The notes beneath the pieces are model-generated. The model was not told the DNA's origin and made no database searches. It saw only the letters and a list, made by a program, of their open reading frames with translations. 64,000 nucleotides of DNA from Comamonas halotolerans (lineage in GTDB: Bacteria; Pseudomonadota; Gammaproteobacteria; Burkholderiales; Burkholderiaceae_C). Of this stretch, positions 8,311 to 19,204 are shown one piece after another. The position numbers were made by a program, and so were the translations under genes. The stretch covers positions 310,001 through 374,000 of the forward strand of contig NZ_JASAUZ010000012.1 of NCBI RefSeq assembly GCF_030162935.1. Direction: 5' to 3'. Positions within the stretch are counted from its first letter, which is position 1. Every line of letters begins with the position of its first letter.

Positions 8311-9579
8311 TCAAGCGGCCTTGGCCAGAGGGGCAGCGCTGGGTGCATAGCGCATGTAGCCGTTTTGTTTGGTGATGTGATCGGCGATGTATCTGGCGTC
8401 ATACCAAACCCCCCAGATGAAGGAGGAGCCACGGCGCGTTTGCCAAGGCAGGCCTAGGAAATAAATGCCTGGTTCGCTGGAAACGCCTCGTTGGTGGCGT
8501 GGACGGCCCTTGTCATCAGTAGCGTTGCCTGGTAACCAGCGGTAGTCAGAGGTGTAGCCGGTAGCCCACAAAATGGTGGTGATACCTGCTTGTTGCAGGT
8601 CGAGCGTTTGCACAGGCTGCAATACGCAGTCGGGCATGGGCAAGAACTGGCGCGCTTGCGGCTCCAGCGGCAAATCGATGCCGCTGCGCTCCACATAGGC
8701 ATCGGCTTCATCCAGCACCGAAAGGTAGTTGGCATCGCCGCGTTCAATGTTGGCGCGCAAGTCATCAGAAAAGCGGATTTCAGTACCTGTACAAGACTCG
8801 GTGCGGCCCACCAAAGTAATGCCGTTGGCAGCCAACTGGCGGAAATCCACGGTGTGCCCACCACCTGCACCGCTGACGGCAATCGTGGTGTGCTCTACGC
8901 CTGGCGTTGCTTCTGCATCCCACTTGTTGAGTACGCCCAGCCACCACACGAAATCACGACCCCGGTAGCTGCGTGGGGGACGATCATGCGGGCCAACGGA
9001 GAGGTACACCTTGCGGCCAGCGCGCGCCAATTCATCGGCAATCTGTACGCCCGAAGAGCCTGCGCCAACGACCAATACGCCACCTTCAGGCAATTGATCA
9101 GGGTTGCGGTAATCCGCTGAATGCAGCTGTATCACGCCTGCAGTGGCAGAAACGATATTCGGGATCACGGGAATTTGGAAAGCCCCGGTGGCAGCCACTA
9201 CATGTTGCGCTTCTATGCTGCCAGCAGAAGTTTCCACCAAAAAGCCTGACCGCCCTTCCAGGCGTGTGACACGCTGTACATCCACGTCGCAGCGCACGGG
9301 TGAATTCAACTGCTCGACGTAAGCAGCAAAGTAGTCCGCAACTTGCTCTTTGGGCACAAACGCATCGGCATCACCAGCGAATTCCAGGCCAGGAAAACGG
9401 TCGTGCCATGCGGGGCCATTGGCCACCAAGGAGTCCCAGCGGCACGAGCGCCAGCGCTCGGCAATGCGGGCTTTTTCAAGCACCAAGTGGGCAATGCCGG
9501 CTTTGAGGAGGTGCTCGCTCATGGCAATACCAGCTTGCCCTGCGCCTACGATAACGACTTCGGTTTTTTCGATCGACAT
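8311..9579 (-). CDS. Flavin-dependent monooxygenase, FMO/CzcO type
   Basis: This is an FAD/NAD(P)H oxidoreductase of 422 residues. Two Rossmann motifs are seen: VGAGQAGIAMSEHL near the N-terminus for FAD, and VVGAGSSGVQIADEL in the middle for NADPH. The pattern between them resembles class B flavoprotein monooxygenases (N-hydroxylases or Baeyer-Villiger enzymes). The ATG at 9579 is supported by AAGGAAGA upstream. It is the promoter-proximal gene of the minus-strand set with RidA, DUF1028 and the M20 hydrolase, so it may oxidise the same compound or a product of the Rieske enzymes (inference). Confidence 0.82.
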   Translation of the reverse strand: MSIEKTEVVIVGAGQAGIAMSEHLLKAGIAHLVLEKARIAERWRSCRWDSLVANGPAWHDRFPGLEFAGDADAFVPKEQVADYFAAYVEQLNSPVRCDVDVQRVTRLEGRSGFLVETSAGSIEAQHVVAATGAFQIPVIPNIVSATAGVIQLHSADYRNPDQLPEGGVLVVGAGSSGVQIADELARAGRKVYLSVGPHDRPPRSYRGRDFVWWLGVLNKWDAEATPGVEHTTIAVSGAGGGHTVDFRQLAANGITLVGRTESCTGTEIRFSDDLRANIERGDANYLSVLDEADAYVERSGIDLPLEPQARQFLPMPDCVLQPVQTLDLQQAGITTILWATGYTSDYRWLPGNATDDKGRPRHQRGVSSEPGIYFLGLPWQTRRGSSFIWGVWYDARYIADHITKQNGYMRYAPSAAPLAKAA

Positions 9580-9689
9580 GCTGAAAATCTTCCTTAGTAG
9601 TGCTGTCGGTTCGAACTCTAGGACGCGCGGCTTTATCTGCAAAAGACTTTCTAAAGATGCATTGCATGGCTTTAGCCTATGGGCAATGG

Positions 9690-10607
9690 TCAAAGCATCT
9701 TGGGAATGGCGGCGCCGCAAAAATCAGCAAAACGCTGCACAACCTGGCGCGGTTGCACGCTGGCCAAGCGGGCGATGCCTAGCTGCAAGGGGCGTGCTGG
9801 TTCACTGAACGGACGGATCGCAAACTCTGCGCCATCCACGGTTTGCATGGAGCGCAATGGAAAGTTCAAGATGCTGAAACCCAGCCCATTGGCTACCATG
9901 CCGCGTACTACTTCGGGTTGCGAGGAGTGGAATGTCGGTGTGGGGCGCTTGCCTAGAGCATCAAACAGCGAAGCGAAATATTCACGGCTGTGTGGCAGAT
10001 CAAGCAGGATGTAAGGTTCGTCGAGCAAGCTCTCCATCGATACCGAAGGCTGTCGCGCCAGCTTGTGCAACTTGGGCAAGATGGCGTAGGGCTGCAGCTC
10101 GCACAACGGCGTAAATTCAATGTCTTCGATCAGCGCCAAGTCATAGGTCAGTGCCAAATCCAAGCTGCCATCGCGCAGGCCTTGCAGCAGTTCTTCCTGA
10201 CCAACTTCACGTGTTTTGAAATCAACATTGGGTAGCTCCAAATTGAACTGCGCCATCATTTTGGGCAGCATCGCAGGCGCCAGGGACAGCATGCATCCCA
10301 AGGCTACTGTGCCGCACAGGCCAGTATTCAATTCGCGCGCTGTGGTGTGCAAATCTTCGGCGTTTTTCAATAGATTACGCGCCATGCCAAGCAAGTCGTG
10401 GCCGGCCTGTGTCAGCGACAAACCGCTGGCGTGATGACGCACGAAAAGCTGTACGCCAAAAGAAGATTCGAGATCTGCCAAAGAGGTGGAAATGGATGGC
10501 TGCGAGATATGCAGCACCTTGGAAGCTGCAGTGAAGGAAAGCACTTCAGCGGTGACAACGAAATAGCGCAGTTGGCGCAAGGTGTAGCGCAATTGTGGGT
10601 AGGTCAT
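9690..10607 (-). CDS. LysR-family transcriptional regulator
   Basis: The protein is 305 residues, normal for LysR regulators. It has an N-terminal winged helix-turn-helix (LRYFVVTAEVLSFTAASKVL then HISQPSISTSLADLE) and a co-inducer-binding domain. The ATG at 10607 puts the HTH at the usual position; the frame runs on to 10724 but would overlap the divergent ferredoxin start. It is transcribed away from the ferredoxin gene and heads the minus-strand side, so it is a likely regulator of the ferredoxin pair and possibly of the island. Confidence 0.88.
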   Translation of the reverse strand: MTYPQLRYTLRQLRYFVVTAEVLSFTAASKVLHISQPSISTSLADLESSFGVQLFVRHHASGLSLTQAGHDLLGMARNLLKNAEDLHTTARELNTGLCGTVALGCMLSLAPAMLPKMMAQFNLELPNVDFKTREVGQEELLQGLRDGSLDLALTYDLALIEDIEFTPLCELQPYAILPKLHKLARQPSVSMESLLDEPYILLDLPHSREYFASLFDALGKRPTPTFHSSQPEVVRGMVANGLGFSILNFPLRSMQTVDGAEFAIRPFSEPARPLQLGIARLASVQPRQVVQRFADFCGAAIPKML

Positions 10608-10618
10608 GGTGATGACCC

Positions 10619-10640
10619 CATAGGCAAAAACAATGCCATG
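10619..10640. promoter_or_regulatory. Candidate LysR operator
   Basis: In the 115-base gap between the divergent LysR and ferredoxin genes, CATAGGC (10619-10625) faces GCCATG (10635-10640). This is an inverted repeat with one bulged base and a centre of about nine bases, the form expected of a LysR site. It is 12 bases upstream of the regulator start, which would suit autorepression. Weak evidence from one short repeat. Confidence 0.3.
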
Positions 10641-10722
10641 AATCTTTGAAATGTATTTTCCAGATGCGGCCGCTGTGTCTAGAGTGGCTTCATCGCAATC
10701 TCTTAGACCACGCAATCTCACC

Positions 10723-11040
10723 ATGCCTCAGATACATGTCATCACGCGAGCAGGCCGCGAAACTATTGTGCAGGCCGAGCCGGGACGCTCGGTTATGGAA
10801 GCGCTGCGTGACAGTGGCATTGACGAAATTCAGGCCATATGCGGTGGCTGCTGCTCGTGCGCGACCTGCCACGTCTATGTCGACTCTGCATTCGTTGATC
10901 AATTACCTGCTCTCAGTGCCGATGAGCGAGACCTGCTCGACACATGCACACACTTGCAAGATAACTCGCGCCTGTCGTGTCAAATTCCCGTTACCGGTAC
11001 GCTCGATGGCCTTCGGCTGACCATCGCCCCCGAGGATTGA
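10723..11040 (+). CDS. [2Fe-2S] ferredoxin, adrenodoxin/putidaredoxin type
   Basis: This is an electron carrier of 105 residues. The cluster ligands are C40-x5-C46-x2-C49 and, after 36 residues, C86, the adrenodoxin-type spacing. Two further cysteines, C43 and C44, sit inside the cluster loop, which is unusual. The ATG at 10723 follows a weak ribosome site; the longer frame from 10651 has no family support. Three bases separate it from the reductase gene. It most likely passes electrons from that reductase to one or both Rieske oxygenases of the island. Confidence 0.9.
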   Translation: MPQIHVITRAGRETIVQAEPGRSVMEALRDSGIDEIQAICGGCCSCATCHVYVDSAFVDQLPALSADERDLLDTCTHLQDNSRLSCQIPVTGTLDGLRLTIAPED

Positions 11041-11043
11041 GCC

Positions 11044-12315
11044 ATGGACATAGAAACAGACACTTTGATCGTCGGTTCTGGCCATGCGGGTGCACAAGCC
11101 GCTATTGCGCTGCGCGCGGCGCAATACCAGGGCCGCATTGCCTTGGTCGGCGACGAAAGCGTGCTGCCTTATGAGCGTCCTCCGCTATCCAAAGACTACC
11201 TGTTGGGCGATAAGAGCTTTGACCGATTGTTCATTCGCCAAGCCACTTTTTGGGTTGAGCGTAATGTCGAGATCATCAGGGGATGCCGTATCACCCATAT
11301 CGATGCGAAGGCGCACACCGCCTTTGCAGCGGATGGGCGTAGCTACCGTTACCAGCATCTGATATGGGCCACCGGTGGGCGTGCGAGAACACTCAATTGC
11401 CCAGGAGGTCAGGCGCCAGGCGTCTATACCATTCGGCATCGCACCGATGCGGATGGGTTGATCGCGGCGTTGCCGCAGGTGTCGGCTGCGGTCGTCATTG
11501 GTGGTGGCTATATCGGTCTGGAAGCCGCAGCAGTGCTGCGTAAGCTTGGCAAAGACGTTACCTTGCTTGAAGCAGGGCCACGTGTGCTTGGTCGCGTGGC
11601 GGGTGGAGCATTGTCCAAGTTTTACGAAGCAGAGCATCAGCGCCAAGGTGTGGATGTGCGGTTGAATACGCAAGTTGCAGCCATTGAGGTTGGTGAGAAC
11701 CAGCGTGTTCAAGGCGTGCGTTTGCAATCGGGTGAGCTTTTGCCCGCTGACATTGTGGTCGTAGGCATTGGCATCGTGCCCAATGCGGAGCCTTTGCTGG
11801 AAGCTGGGGCGGAAGGGGGTAATGGCATTGCCGTGGATGCGTATTGCCGCAGCAGTTTGCCGGATGTGTATGCCATCGGTGATGTGGCTTTGCATGCCAG
11901 CTTGTGGTGCGAAGGCGCACCAATTCGGATTGAGTCAGTGCAAAACGCTTCCGACATGGCTACCAGCGTCGCGCGTACGCTGAGCGGAAGCGCTGAGCCC
12001 TATCGTGCAATTCCATGGTTCTGGTCGCAGCAGTACGACCTCAAGCTGCAAACAGTGGGGCTGTCTACCGGTCACGATGAGGCCGTACTGCGAGGCGACC
12101 CTGCCCAGCGCAGCTTCTCTGTGGTTTATCTCAAAGCCGGAAAAGTCATTGCACTCGACTGTGTCAATGCGATGAAAGATTATGTGCAAGGCAAGGCGCT
12201 GGTCCAAGCCGGAGCAAGACTCACGCAATCTCAGCTGGCTGACACCTCTGTGACTTTGAAAGATCTGGTGGAACCGGTCCACGAGCTGGTGGAGCGCAAG
12301 GTGAGCGTTGCCTGA
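11044..12315 (+). CDS. FAD-dependent ferredoxin reductase (putidaredoxin reductase type)
   Basis: This enzyme of 423 residues oxidises NAD(P)H and reduces the adjacent ferredoxin. FAD-binding GSGHAGAQAAIALR is at the N-terminus, VVIGGGYIGLEAAAVLRKLG in the middle is the NAD(P)H Rossmann motif, and DVYAIGDVAL near residue 280 is the second FAD motif. A C-terminal reductase domain follows. GAGGAT precedes the ATG. Ferredoxin and reductase form a two-gene operon closed by a terminator. Confidence 0.9.
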   Translation: MDIETDTLIVGSGHAGAQAAIALRAAQYQGRIALVGDESVLPYERPPLSKDYLLGDKSFDRLFIRQATFWVERNVEIIRGCRITHIDAKAHTAFAADGRSYRYQHLIWATGGRARTLNCPGGQAPGVYTIRHRTDADGLIAALPQVSAAVVIGGGYIGLEAAAVLRKLGKDVTLLEAGPRVLGRVAGGALSKFYEAEHQRQGVDVRLNTQVAAIEVGENQRVQGVRLQSGELLPADIVVVGIGIVPNAEPLLEAGAEGGNGIAVDAYCRSSLPDVYAIGDVALHASLWCEGAPIRIESVQNASDMATSVARTLSGSAEPYRAIPWFWSQQYDLKLQTVGLSTGHDEAVLRGDPAQRSFSVVYLKAGKVIALDCVNAMKDYVQGKALVQAGARLTQSQLADTSVTLKDLVEPVHELVERKVSVA

Positions 12316-12365
12316 TGGCTGCAAGTAAAGTTGTATCGCCAGGTGGACCAACACATGGCTCAAAT

Positions 12366-12394
12366 AAAAAAGCCGCTTAAAGCGGCTTTTTTTA
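12366..12394. terminator. Bidirectional intrinsic terminator between ferredoxin reductase and gyrB
   Basis: AGCCGCTT and AAGCGGCT form a nearly perfect hairpin flanked by an A run on the left and a T run on the right, so it can end both the plus-strand reductase transcript and the minus-strand gyrB transcript. Confidence 0.85.
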
Positions 12395-12466
12395 TTCCCT
12401 GAAGGCAAGCTTTAGGTGAAAGGGCTGGAACTTATGGTTCCCAGGATTTCGGTCACCTACAAGCAA

Positions 12467-15058
<2,592 letters not shown>

Positions 15059-15126
15059 TTACTGCTGCAATTACAGGAGCGTTTTGCGCTTGTATTGCCT
15101 AGGAAATACCAATAAATCGTTTTTAA

Positions 15127-15152
15127 AAGAATAGCTGGCAAGCGCCAGCTGC
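15127..15152 (-). terminator. Possible terminator between dnaN and gyrB
   Basis: On the minus strand, AGCTGGCGCTTGCCAGCT is a near-perfect hairpin followed by ATTCTTTTA. It lies about 55 bases after the dnaN stop and 80 bases before gyrB. It could end or partly attenuate the dnaN transcript; the T tract is interrupted, so strength is uncertain. Confidence 0.5.
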
Positions 15153-15205
15153 TCCCTTTTTATGAATGGACAGGCTAACACGCCTGCTCCACAGAACGCT
15201 TTAAC

Positions 15206-16327
15206 TTAAATGCGCATGGGCATGACAACGTACTTGAAGTTGTCGTTGCCGGGGATGGTGACCAGTGCTGAGCTGTTGCTGTCGGCCAGGTCCACTTTGA
15301 CCATGTCTTGCGACATGTTGGACAGCACATCCAGCAGATAGGTCACGTTGAAGCCGATGTCGATGTTGTCGCCACCGTAGTCGATGTCGAGTTCGTCCAC
15401 GGCTTCTTCCTGGTCAGCGTTGTTCGACGCCACGCGCAGGGTTCCGGGCTCGATCGTCAGACGCACGCCCTTGAACTTGTCGCTGGTCATGATGGCGGTG
15501 CGCTGCAGCGAAGCCAGCAGCGGTGCGCGACCCAGTGTCACGGAGTTGTGGTGGTTGCGTGGAATGACGCGGTTGTAGTCAGGGAACTTGCCCTCGACCA
15601 GCTTGGTCACGAACTCCATACCACCAAAGGTGAACCTGGCCTGGTTGTTGGCAAACTGCATTTCGATGCGCGGCGAGTTCTCACCCCCCACATCGCTGAG
15701 CAGGCGCTGCAGCTCCAGCACGGTCTTGCGCGGCAGAATCACTTCTTGCTTTTCACCCACGTCCACGTCCAGTTCAGCGCTGGCAAATGCCAGACGGTGG
15801 CCGTCAGTGGCTACCAGGCTCAGTGTGTTGCCTTCAGCGACGAACAAGATACCGTTCAGGTAGTAGCGGATGTCTTGTACGGCCATGGCAAACGAGACCT
15901 GACCCATCAAATCCTTGAGCACCTTCTGGGGCACGCTGAATGCGGGGCCGAAATTGGCCGCCTCCTGCACCAGAGGGAAGTCTTCCGCTGGAAGGGTTTG
16001 CATGGTGAAGCGGCTTTTGCCACCCTTGAGGATCATCTTGGACTGCTGAGACTCCAGTGCCACGGTCTGGTCGCCGGGCATGGTCTTCAAGATGTCAATC
16101 AGCTTGCGTGCGCCGATGGTGGTGGAAAAATCACCGGTATCACCGCCGAGTTCGGCCGTGGTGCGGATCTGGATTTCCAGATCGCTGGTGGTGAATTGCA
16201 AGGCGTTGCCGGTCTTTTTGATCAGCACGTTCGCCAAAATGGGCAGGGTGTGGCGGCGCTCAACGATGCCGGACACCGATTGCAGGACCGCGAGAACTTT
16301 GTCTTGTGTGGCTTTCAGGACGATCAT
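15206..16327 (-). CDS. dnaN: DNA polymerase III beta subunit (sliding clamp)
   Basis: This is the ring-shaped processivity clamp, 373 residues with three repeated clamp domains. Typical parts are the N-terminal MIVLKATQDKVLAVLQSVSG, ERRHTLPILANVLI, and the C-terminal ending YVVMPMRI that borders the partner-binding pocket. It follows dnaA after a 129-base gap and precedes gyrB in the same direction. The length is a few residues above the usual 366-371. Confidence 0.97.
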   Translation of the reverse strand: MIVLKATQDKVLAVLQSVSGIVERRHTLPILANVLIKKTGNALQFTTSDLEIQIRTTAELGGDTGDFSTTIGARKLIDILKTMPGDQTVALESQQSKMILKGGKSRFTMQTLPAEDFPLVQEAANFGPAFSVPQKVLKDLMGQVSFAMAVQDIRYYLNGILFVAEGNTLSLVATDGHRLAFASAELDVDVGEKQEVILPRKTVLELQRLLSDVGGENSPRIEMQFANNQARFTFGGMEFVTKLVEGKFPDYNRVIPRNHHNSVTLGRAPLLASLQRTAIMTSDKFKGVRLTIEPGTLRVASNNADQEEAVDELDIDYGGDNIDIGFNVTYLLDVLSNMSQDMVKVDLADSNSSALVTIPGNDNFKYVVMPMRI

Positions 16328-16365
16328 GTCAACCTCTGAGTTTCAGGATGCGGGTCTCTTTCAGA

Positions 16366-16407
16366 TTGAGTGGTGGCACATCCATTGCGCCCCCTCTTAC
16401 CACTCAA
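16366..16407. repeat. Inverted repeat in the dnaA-dnaN gap
   Basis: TTGAGTGGT (16366-16374) is repeated in reverse complement as ACCACTCAA (16399-16407), with 24 bases between. No T run follows on either strand, so it is not a simple terminator. It could shape the dnaN leader RNA or bind a protein. Confidence 0.5.
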
Positions 16408-16456
16408 ACCCCCTCATTTTGCCCGGTAGGCCCGGACTGGAAGAGGGAAAATTCCA

Positions 16457-17863
16457 TCAGCCTTTGAGCGTTTGCTCCAGCACATGTAATTGCTGGTTCA
16501 ATTCGGTCAGTTGTTGGCGTTCCGCCGCAATTTTGCGCACGGCGTGCAACACCGTGGTGTGATCGCGACCACCAAAAAGTTCGCCAATCTCGGGCAAGCT
16601 CTTTTGAGTCAGCTCCTTGGCCAGGTACATGGCGATCTGGCGCGGACGGGCAATCGACGCAGGGCGTTTCTTGCTGTACATGTCTGCAACCTTGATCTTG
16701 TAGTAGTCGGCCACGGTTTTCTGGATGTTCTCCACGCTGATCTGCCGGTTTTGAATGCTCAGCAGATCACGCAGCGCTTCTCGCGCCAGCTGGATGGAGA
16801 CTTCCTTTTGATTGAAGCGCGAGTACGCCAGAATCTTGCGCAGCGCACCTTCCAGCTCACGCACGTTGGAGCGCACATTCTTGGCCACAAAGAAGGCAAC
16901 TTCTTCAGGCATCTCAGCATTCTCGGCACGGGCCTTGTTGATCAAGATGGCCACGCGCATCTCCAGCTCGGGAGGTTCGATAGCCACCGTCAGGCCCGAG
17001 TCAAAACGCGAAACCAGACGCTCGTGAATATTGCTCAGACCCTTGGGGTAGGTGTCCGATGTCATCACGATGTGGCTCTTTTTGGCCAGCAAGGCTTCAA
17101 ATGCGTTAAAGAACTCTTCCTGTGTGCGGTCTTTGTTGGCAAAGAACTGAACGTCATCGATCAACAAAAGATCGAGTGAGTGGTAGCGTTCCTTGAACTC
17201 GTCAAAAGTTCGGCGCTGATAGGCTTTGACCACATCTGAAACAAACTGTTCAGCATGGATGTAGAGAACTTTGGCGTCTGGCTTGTCTTTGAGCAACTGG
17301 TTGCCCACGGCATGCACCAGGTGGGTTTTACCCAGACCCACGCCGCCATAGATAAACAGCGGGTTGTAGAGGTGCCCTGGCGAGCCTGCAACGTGCATGG
17401 CCGCAGAGCGCGCCATGCGGTTGGCGGTACCTTCAACCAGCGTCTCGAAAGTCAGCGCCGAGTTCAAGCGATTGCGAAATGCGGGCGCAGACGACTCCTC
17501 CGAGGCTACGCTCGCTGGCAGCAAGGTAGGTGCTTCAGCGGGTGTGCTACGTTCCGCCTGATAAGGTCGAACGTAAGTGCGCACAACGCTTTCGCGCTGA
17601 GCGAGTGCTAACTCCAGTGTGACGGGTTGACCGTACAGATCTTCCAGCAGACCCGAAATGCGGGCTGCGTACTGGGCACGTATCCAATCGAGCTTGAAGC
17701 GGTTGGCCACGTACACCGTCACCTTGGAGAAGTCCTCGGCCACAACGGCGGTCAAAGGCTTGATCCAGGTGTTGAACTGTTGTTCGGGCAGGTCCTGACT
17801 GAGCTGCTCAACGCAAGCTAGCCATAGGCCCAGGCCTGCGTCGTTGGTGGGTTCCTCTGTCAT
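16457..17863 (-). CDS. dnaA: Chromosomal replication initiator DnaA
   Basis: This AAA+ protein opens the replication origin and also regulates transcription. It has 468 residues. Visible features are domain I ([19 protein letters not shown]), a variable linker around residues 90-135, Walker [16 protein letters not shown], Walker [14 protein letters not shown], and the domain IV DNA-binding signature [15 protein letters not shown]. It is the first gene of dnaA-dnaN-gyrB and reads away from rpmH. Confidence 0.98.
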   Translation of the reverse strand: MTEEPTNDAGLGLWLACVEQLSQDLPEQQFNTWIKPLTAVVAEDFSKVTVYVANRFKLDWIRAQYAARISGLLEDLYGQPVTLELALAQRESVVRTYVRPYQAERSTPAEAPTLLPASVASEESSAPAFRNRLNSALTFETLVEGTANRMARSAAMHVAGSPGHLYNPLFIYGGVGLGKTHLVHAVGNQLLKDKPDAKVLYIHAEQFVSDVVKAYQRRTFDEFKERYHSLDLLLIDDVQFFANKDRTQEEFFNAFEALLAKKSHIVMTSDTYPKGLSNIHERLVSRFDSGLTVAIEPPELEMRVAILINKARAENAEMPEEVAFFVAKNVRSNVRELEGALRKILAYSRFNQKEVSIQLAREALRDLLSIQNRQISVENIQKTVADYYKIKVADMYSKKRPASIARPRQIAMYLAKELTQKSLPEIGELFGGRDHTTVLHAVRKIAAERQQLTELNQQLHVLEQTLKG

Positions 17864-18209
17864 TTCAATGGGAGCGCTTTTTGTGGATAGGAGGAACGGT
17901 TTCGGGGCTGTGATTGTAGCTTTTCAAACAGTTATCCACAAACCTGTGACTGTTTTCCATCGCGGTCTTGTGGGACGTGTATTTTGGACCATGTTTAGAG
18001 GGTCATTGCAAGAGCGCGCTAACACTGAGATAATTTCGGGTTTCCCTGAATGTGTTCAGGGTGATAAGCCCCGCGCGAAGCTTTTATTTGCGGCTACTTG
18101 CTTTAGGCAAGCGCCATTTGCAGGCATGCTTGGCCGGGGAAATTTGGGCAGCGTGCACTCATGAGGAGTGCATGGGCCAGTAAAAACTGAACCTTCTCAA
18201 GGAACGAAC
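17864..18209. other. Probable replication-origin region (dnaA-rpmH gap)
   Basis: The 346 bases between divergent dnaA and rpmH are the usual oriC site in Burkholderiales. A consensus DnaA box TTATCCACA is at 17932-17940 and a one-mismatch box on the opposite strand (TGTGGATAG) is at 17882-17890. No further good boxes or strongly AT-rich stretch were found by eye. Gene direction switches here from leftward to rightward, as expected for leading-strand genes on either side of an origin. Confidence 0.5.
18006..18034 (+). promoter_or_regulatory. Sigma-70-type promoter for rpmH-rnpA-yidD-yidC
   Basis: TTGCAA (18006-18011) and GATAAT (18029-18034) are spaced by exactly 17 bases. It is the best promoter match in the gap and points at rpmH, leaving a leader of about 170 bases. 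Confidence 0.6.
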
Positions 18210-18344
18210 ATGAAGCGTACATACCAACCCTCCAAGACCAAGCGCGCTCGCACCCACGGTTTCCTGGTGCGCATGAAGACCAAGGGCGGCCGCGCCGTCA
18301 TCAATGCTCGCCGCGCCAAGGGTCGCAAGCGTCTGGCCGTCTAA
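18210..18344 (+). CDS. rpmH: 50S ribosomal protein L34
   Basis: This 44-residue, strongly basic protein of the large ribosomal subunit starts [18 protein letters not shown] and ends KGRKRLAV, matching L34 along its full length. AAGGAAC lies just before the ATG. It heads the rpmH-rnpA-yidD-yidC-mnmE block next to the origin. Confidence 0.98.
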   Translation: MKRTYQPSKTKRARTHGFLVRMKTKGGRAVINARRAKGRKRLAV

Positions 18345-18402
18345 GGCTTCGCTTGGCCGACTGCCTGACACCATTCCCTGCCATTAGCCAGGGCTTGCTG
18401 TG

Positions 18403-18927
18403 ATGCAACGGCTGCTAACGCGCCCCCAATTTCAGGCGACCATGTCCGGGGGAACCATTTCCCGGACGCCGCACTTTGCTCTGCATCGTTTGGTGCTGGG
18501 CGCTGCGGATGTTGCCAAGGACGCTGAGCCAACAGGGCCCGGTGCGACGCTCGCAGAGCAAGCACCGCAGGCCCTGTTTGTCGTGCCTGGTTGTAAGGTG
18601 CCTCAGGTATGGCTGGGCCCTTTGGTGCCCAAGCGCTGGGCCAAGCGTTCGGTGACACGCCACACCATCAAGCGGCAAATTTATGCCGTGGCCAGTGAGT
18701 TTGACGCCCAGTTGCAAGCCTTGCCGCCTGCAGCATATGTGGTGCGTTTGCGCGCTGGGTTTGACCGCAAACAGTTCATCAGTGCCACGTCCGAGCCGCT
18801 CAAGCGTGCTGTGCGGGCAGAACTGTTACAACTCTTGGCCCACGCTACGCGGCGCAAGAGTCCCAAGCCTGAGGCTGCTGCCCAGGCACAGCCGCCTACA
18901 GAGGCAGCTGTAGAAGGCGCGGGATAA
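18403..18927 (+). CDS. rnpA: Ribonuclease P protein component
   Basis: This basic protein binds the RNase P RNA and helps mature tRNA 5' ends. It has about 174 residues, longer than the usual 110-130 because of a loop near residues 45-60 and an Ala/Pro-rich tail after about residue 145. The family signature is KRSVTRHTIKRQI, where His replaces the more common Asn of RNxxKR. A GTG at 18400 directly precedes the ATG and could be the true start. It overlaps no neighbour; yidD begins 4 bases after its stop. Confidence 0.92.
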   Translation: MQRLLTRPQFQATMSGGTISRTPHFALHRLVLGAADVAKDAEPTGPGATLAEQAPQALFVVPGCKVPQVWLGPLVPKRWAKRSVTRHTIKRQIYAVASEFDAQLQALPPAAYVVRLRAGFDRKQFISATSEPLKRAVRAELLQLLAHATRRKSPKPEAAAQAQPPTEAAVEGAG

Positions 18928-18931
18928 ACCC

Positions 18932-19204
18932 ATGATGAAAGCCTTGCTCATGGCCCTGGTGCGTGGCTATCGTCTGACATTGAGCCCCTGGTTGGGCTCG
19001 GCTTGCCGTTTTGAACCGACGTGTTCGGCCTACTCTTTGAAGGCCCTGGAACAGCACGGTGCTGCGGCGGGCACGTATTTGACACTGCGGCGACTGGTAC
19101 GCTGTCACCCGTGGTGTGATGGCGGGCATGATCCAGTGCCTGACAAAGCGCCCAAGCTGTTTACCGGTTTGACCTCCTCTTCCTCACCAAAGAAGTCTTC
19201 ATGA
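18932..19204 (+). CDS. yidD: Membrane protein insertion efficiency factor YidD
   Basis: The 90-residue protein has the family pattern YRLTLSPWLGSACRFEPTCS with the conserved cysteines, then ALEQHG and RCHPWCDGGHDPVP. It is a peripheral membrane protein thought to assist YidC-dependent insertion. Its stop codon overlaps the yidC start (ATGA at 19201), indicating translational coupling. Confidence 0.95.
   Translation: MMKALLMALVRGYRLTLSPWLGSACRFEPTCSAYSLKALEQHGAAAGTYLTLRRLVRCHPWCDGGHDPVPDKAPKLFTGLTSSSSPKKSS

Noticed and set aside
10651-10722. A longer N-terminus for the ferredoxin
   Set aside because: The extra 24 residues have no family counterpart and would run through the LysR-ferredoxin control region.
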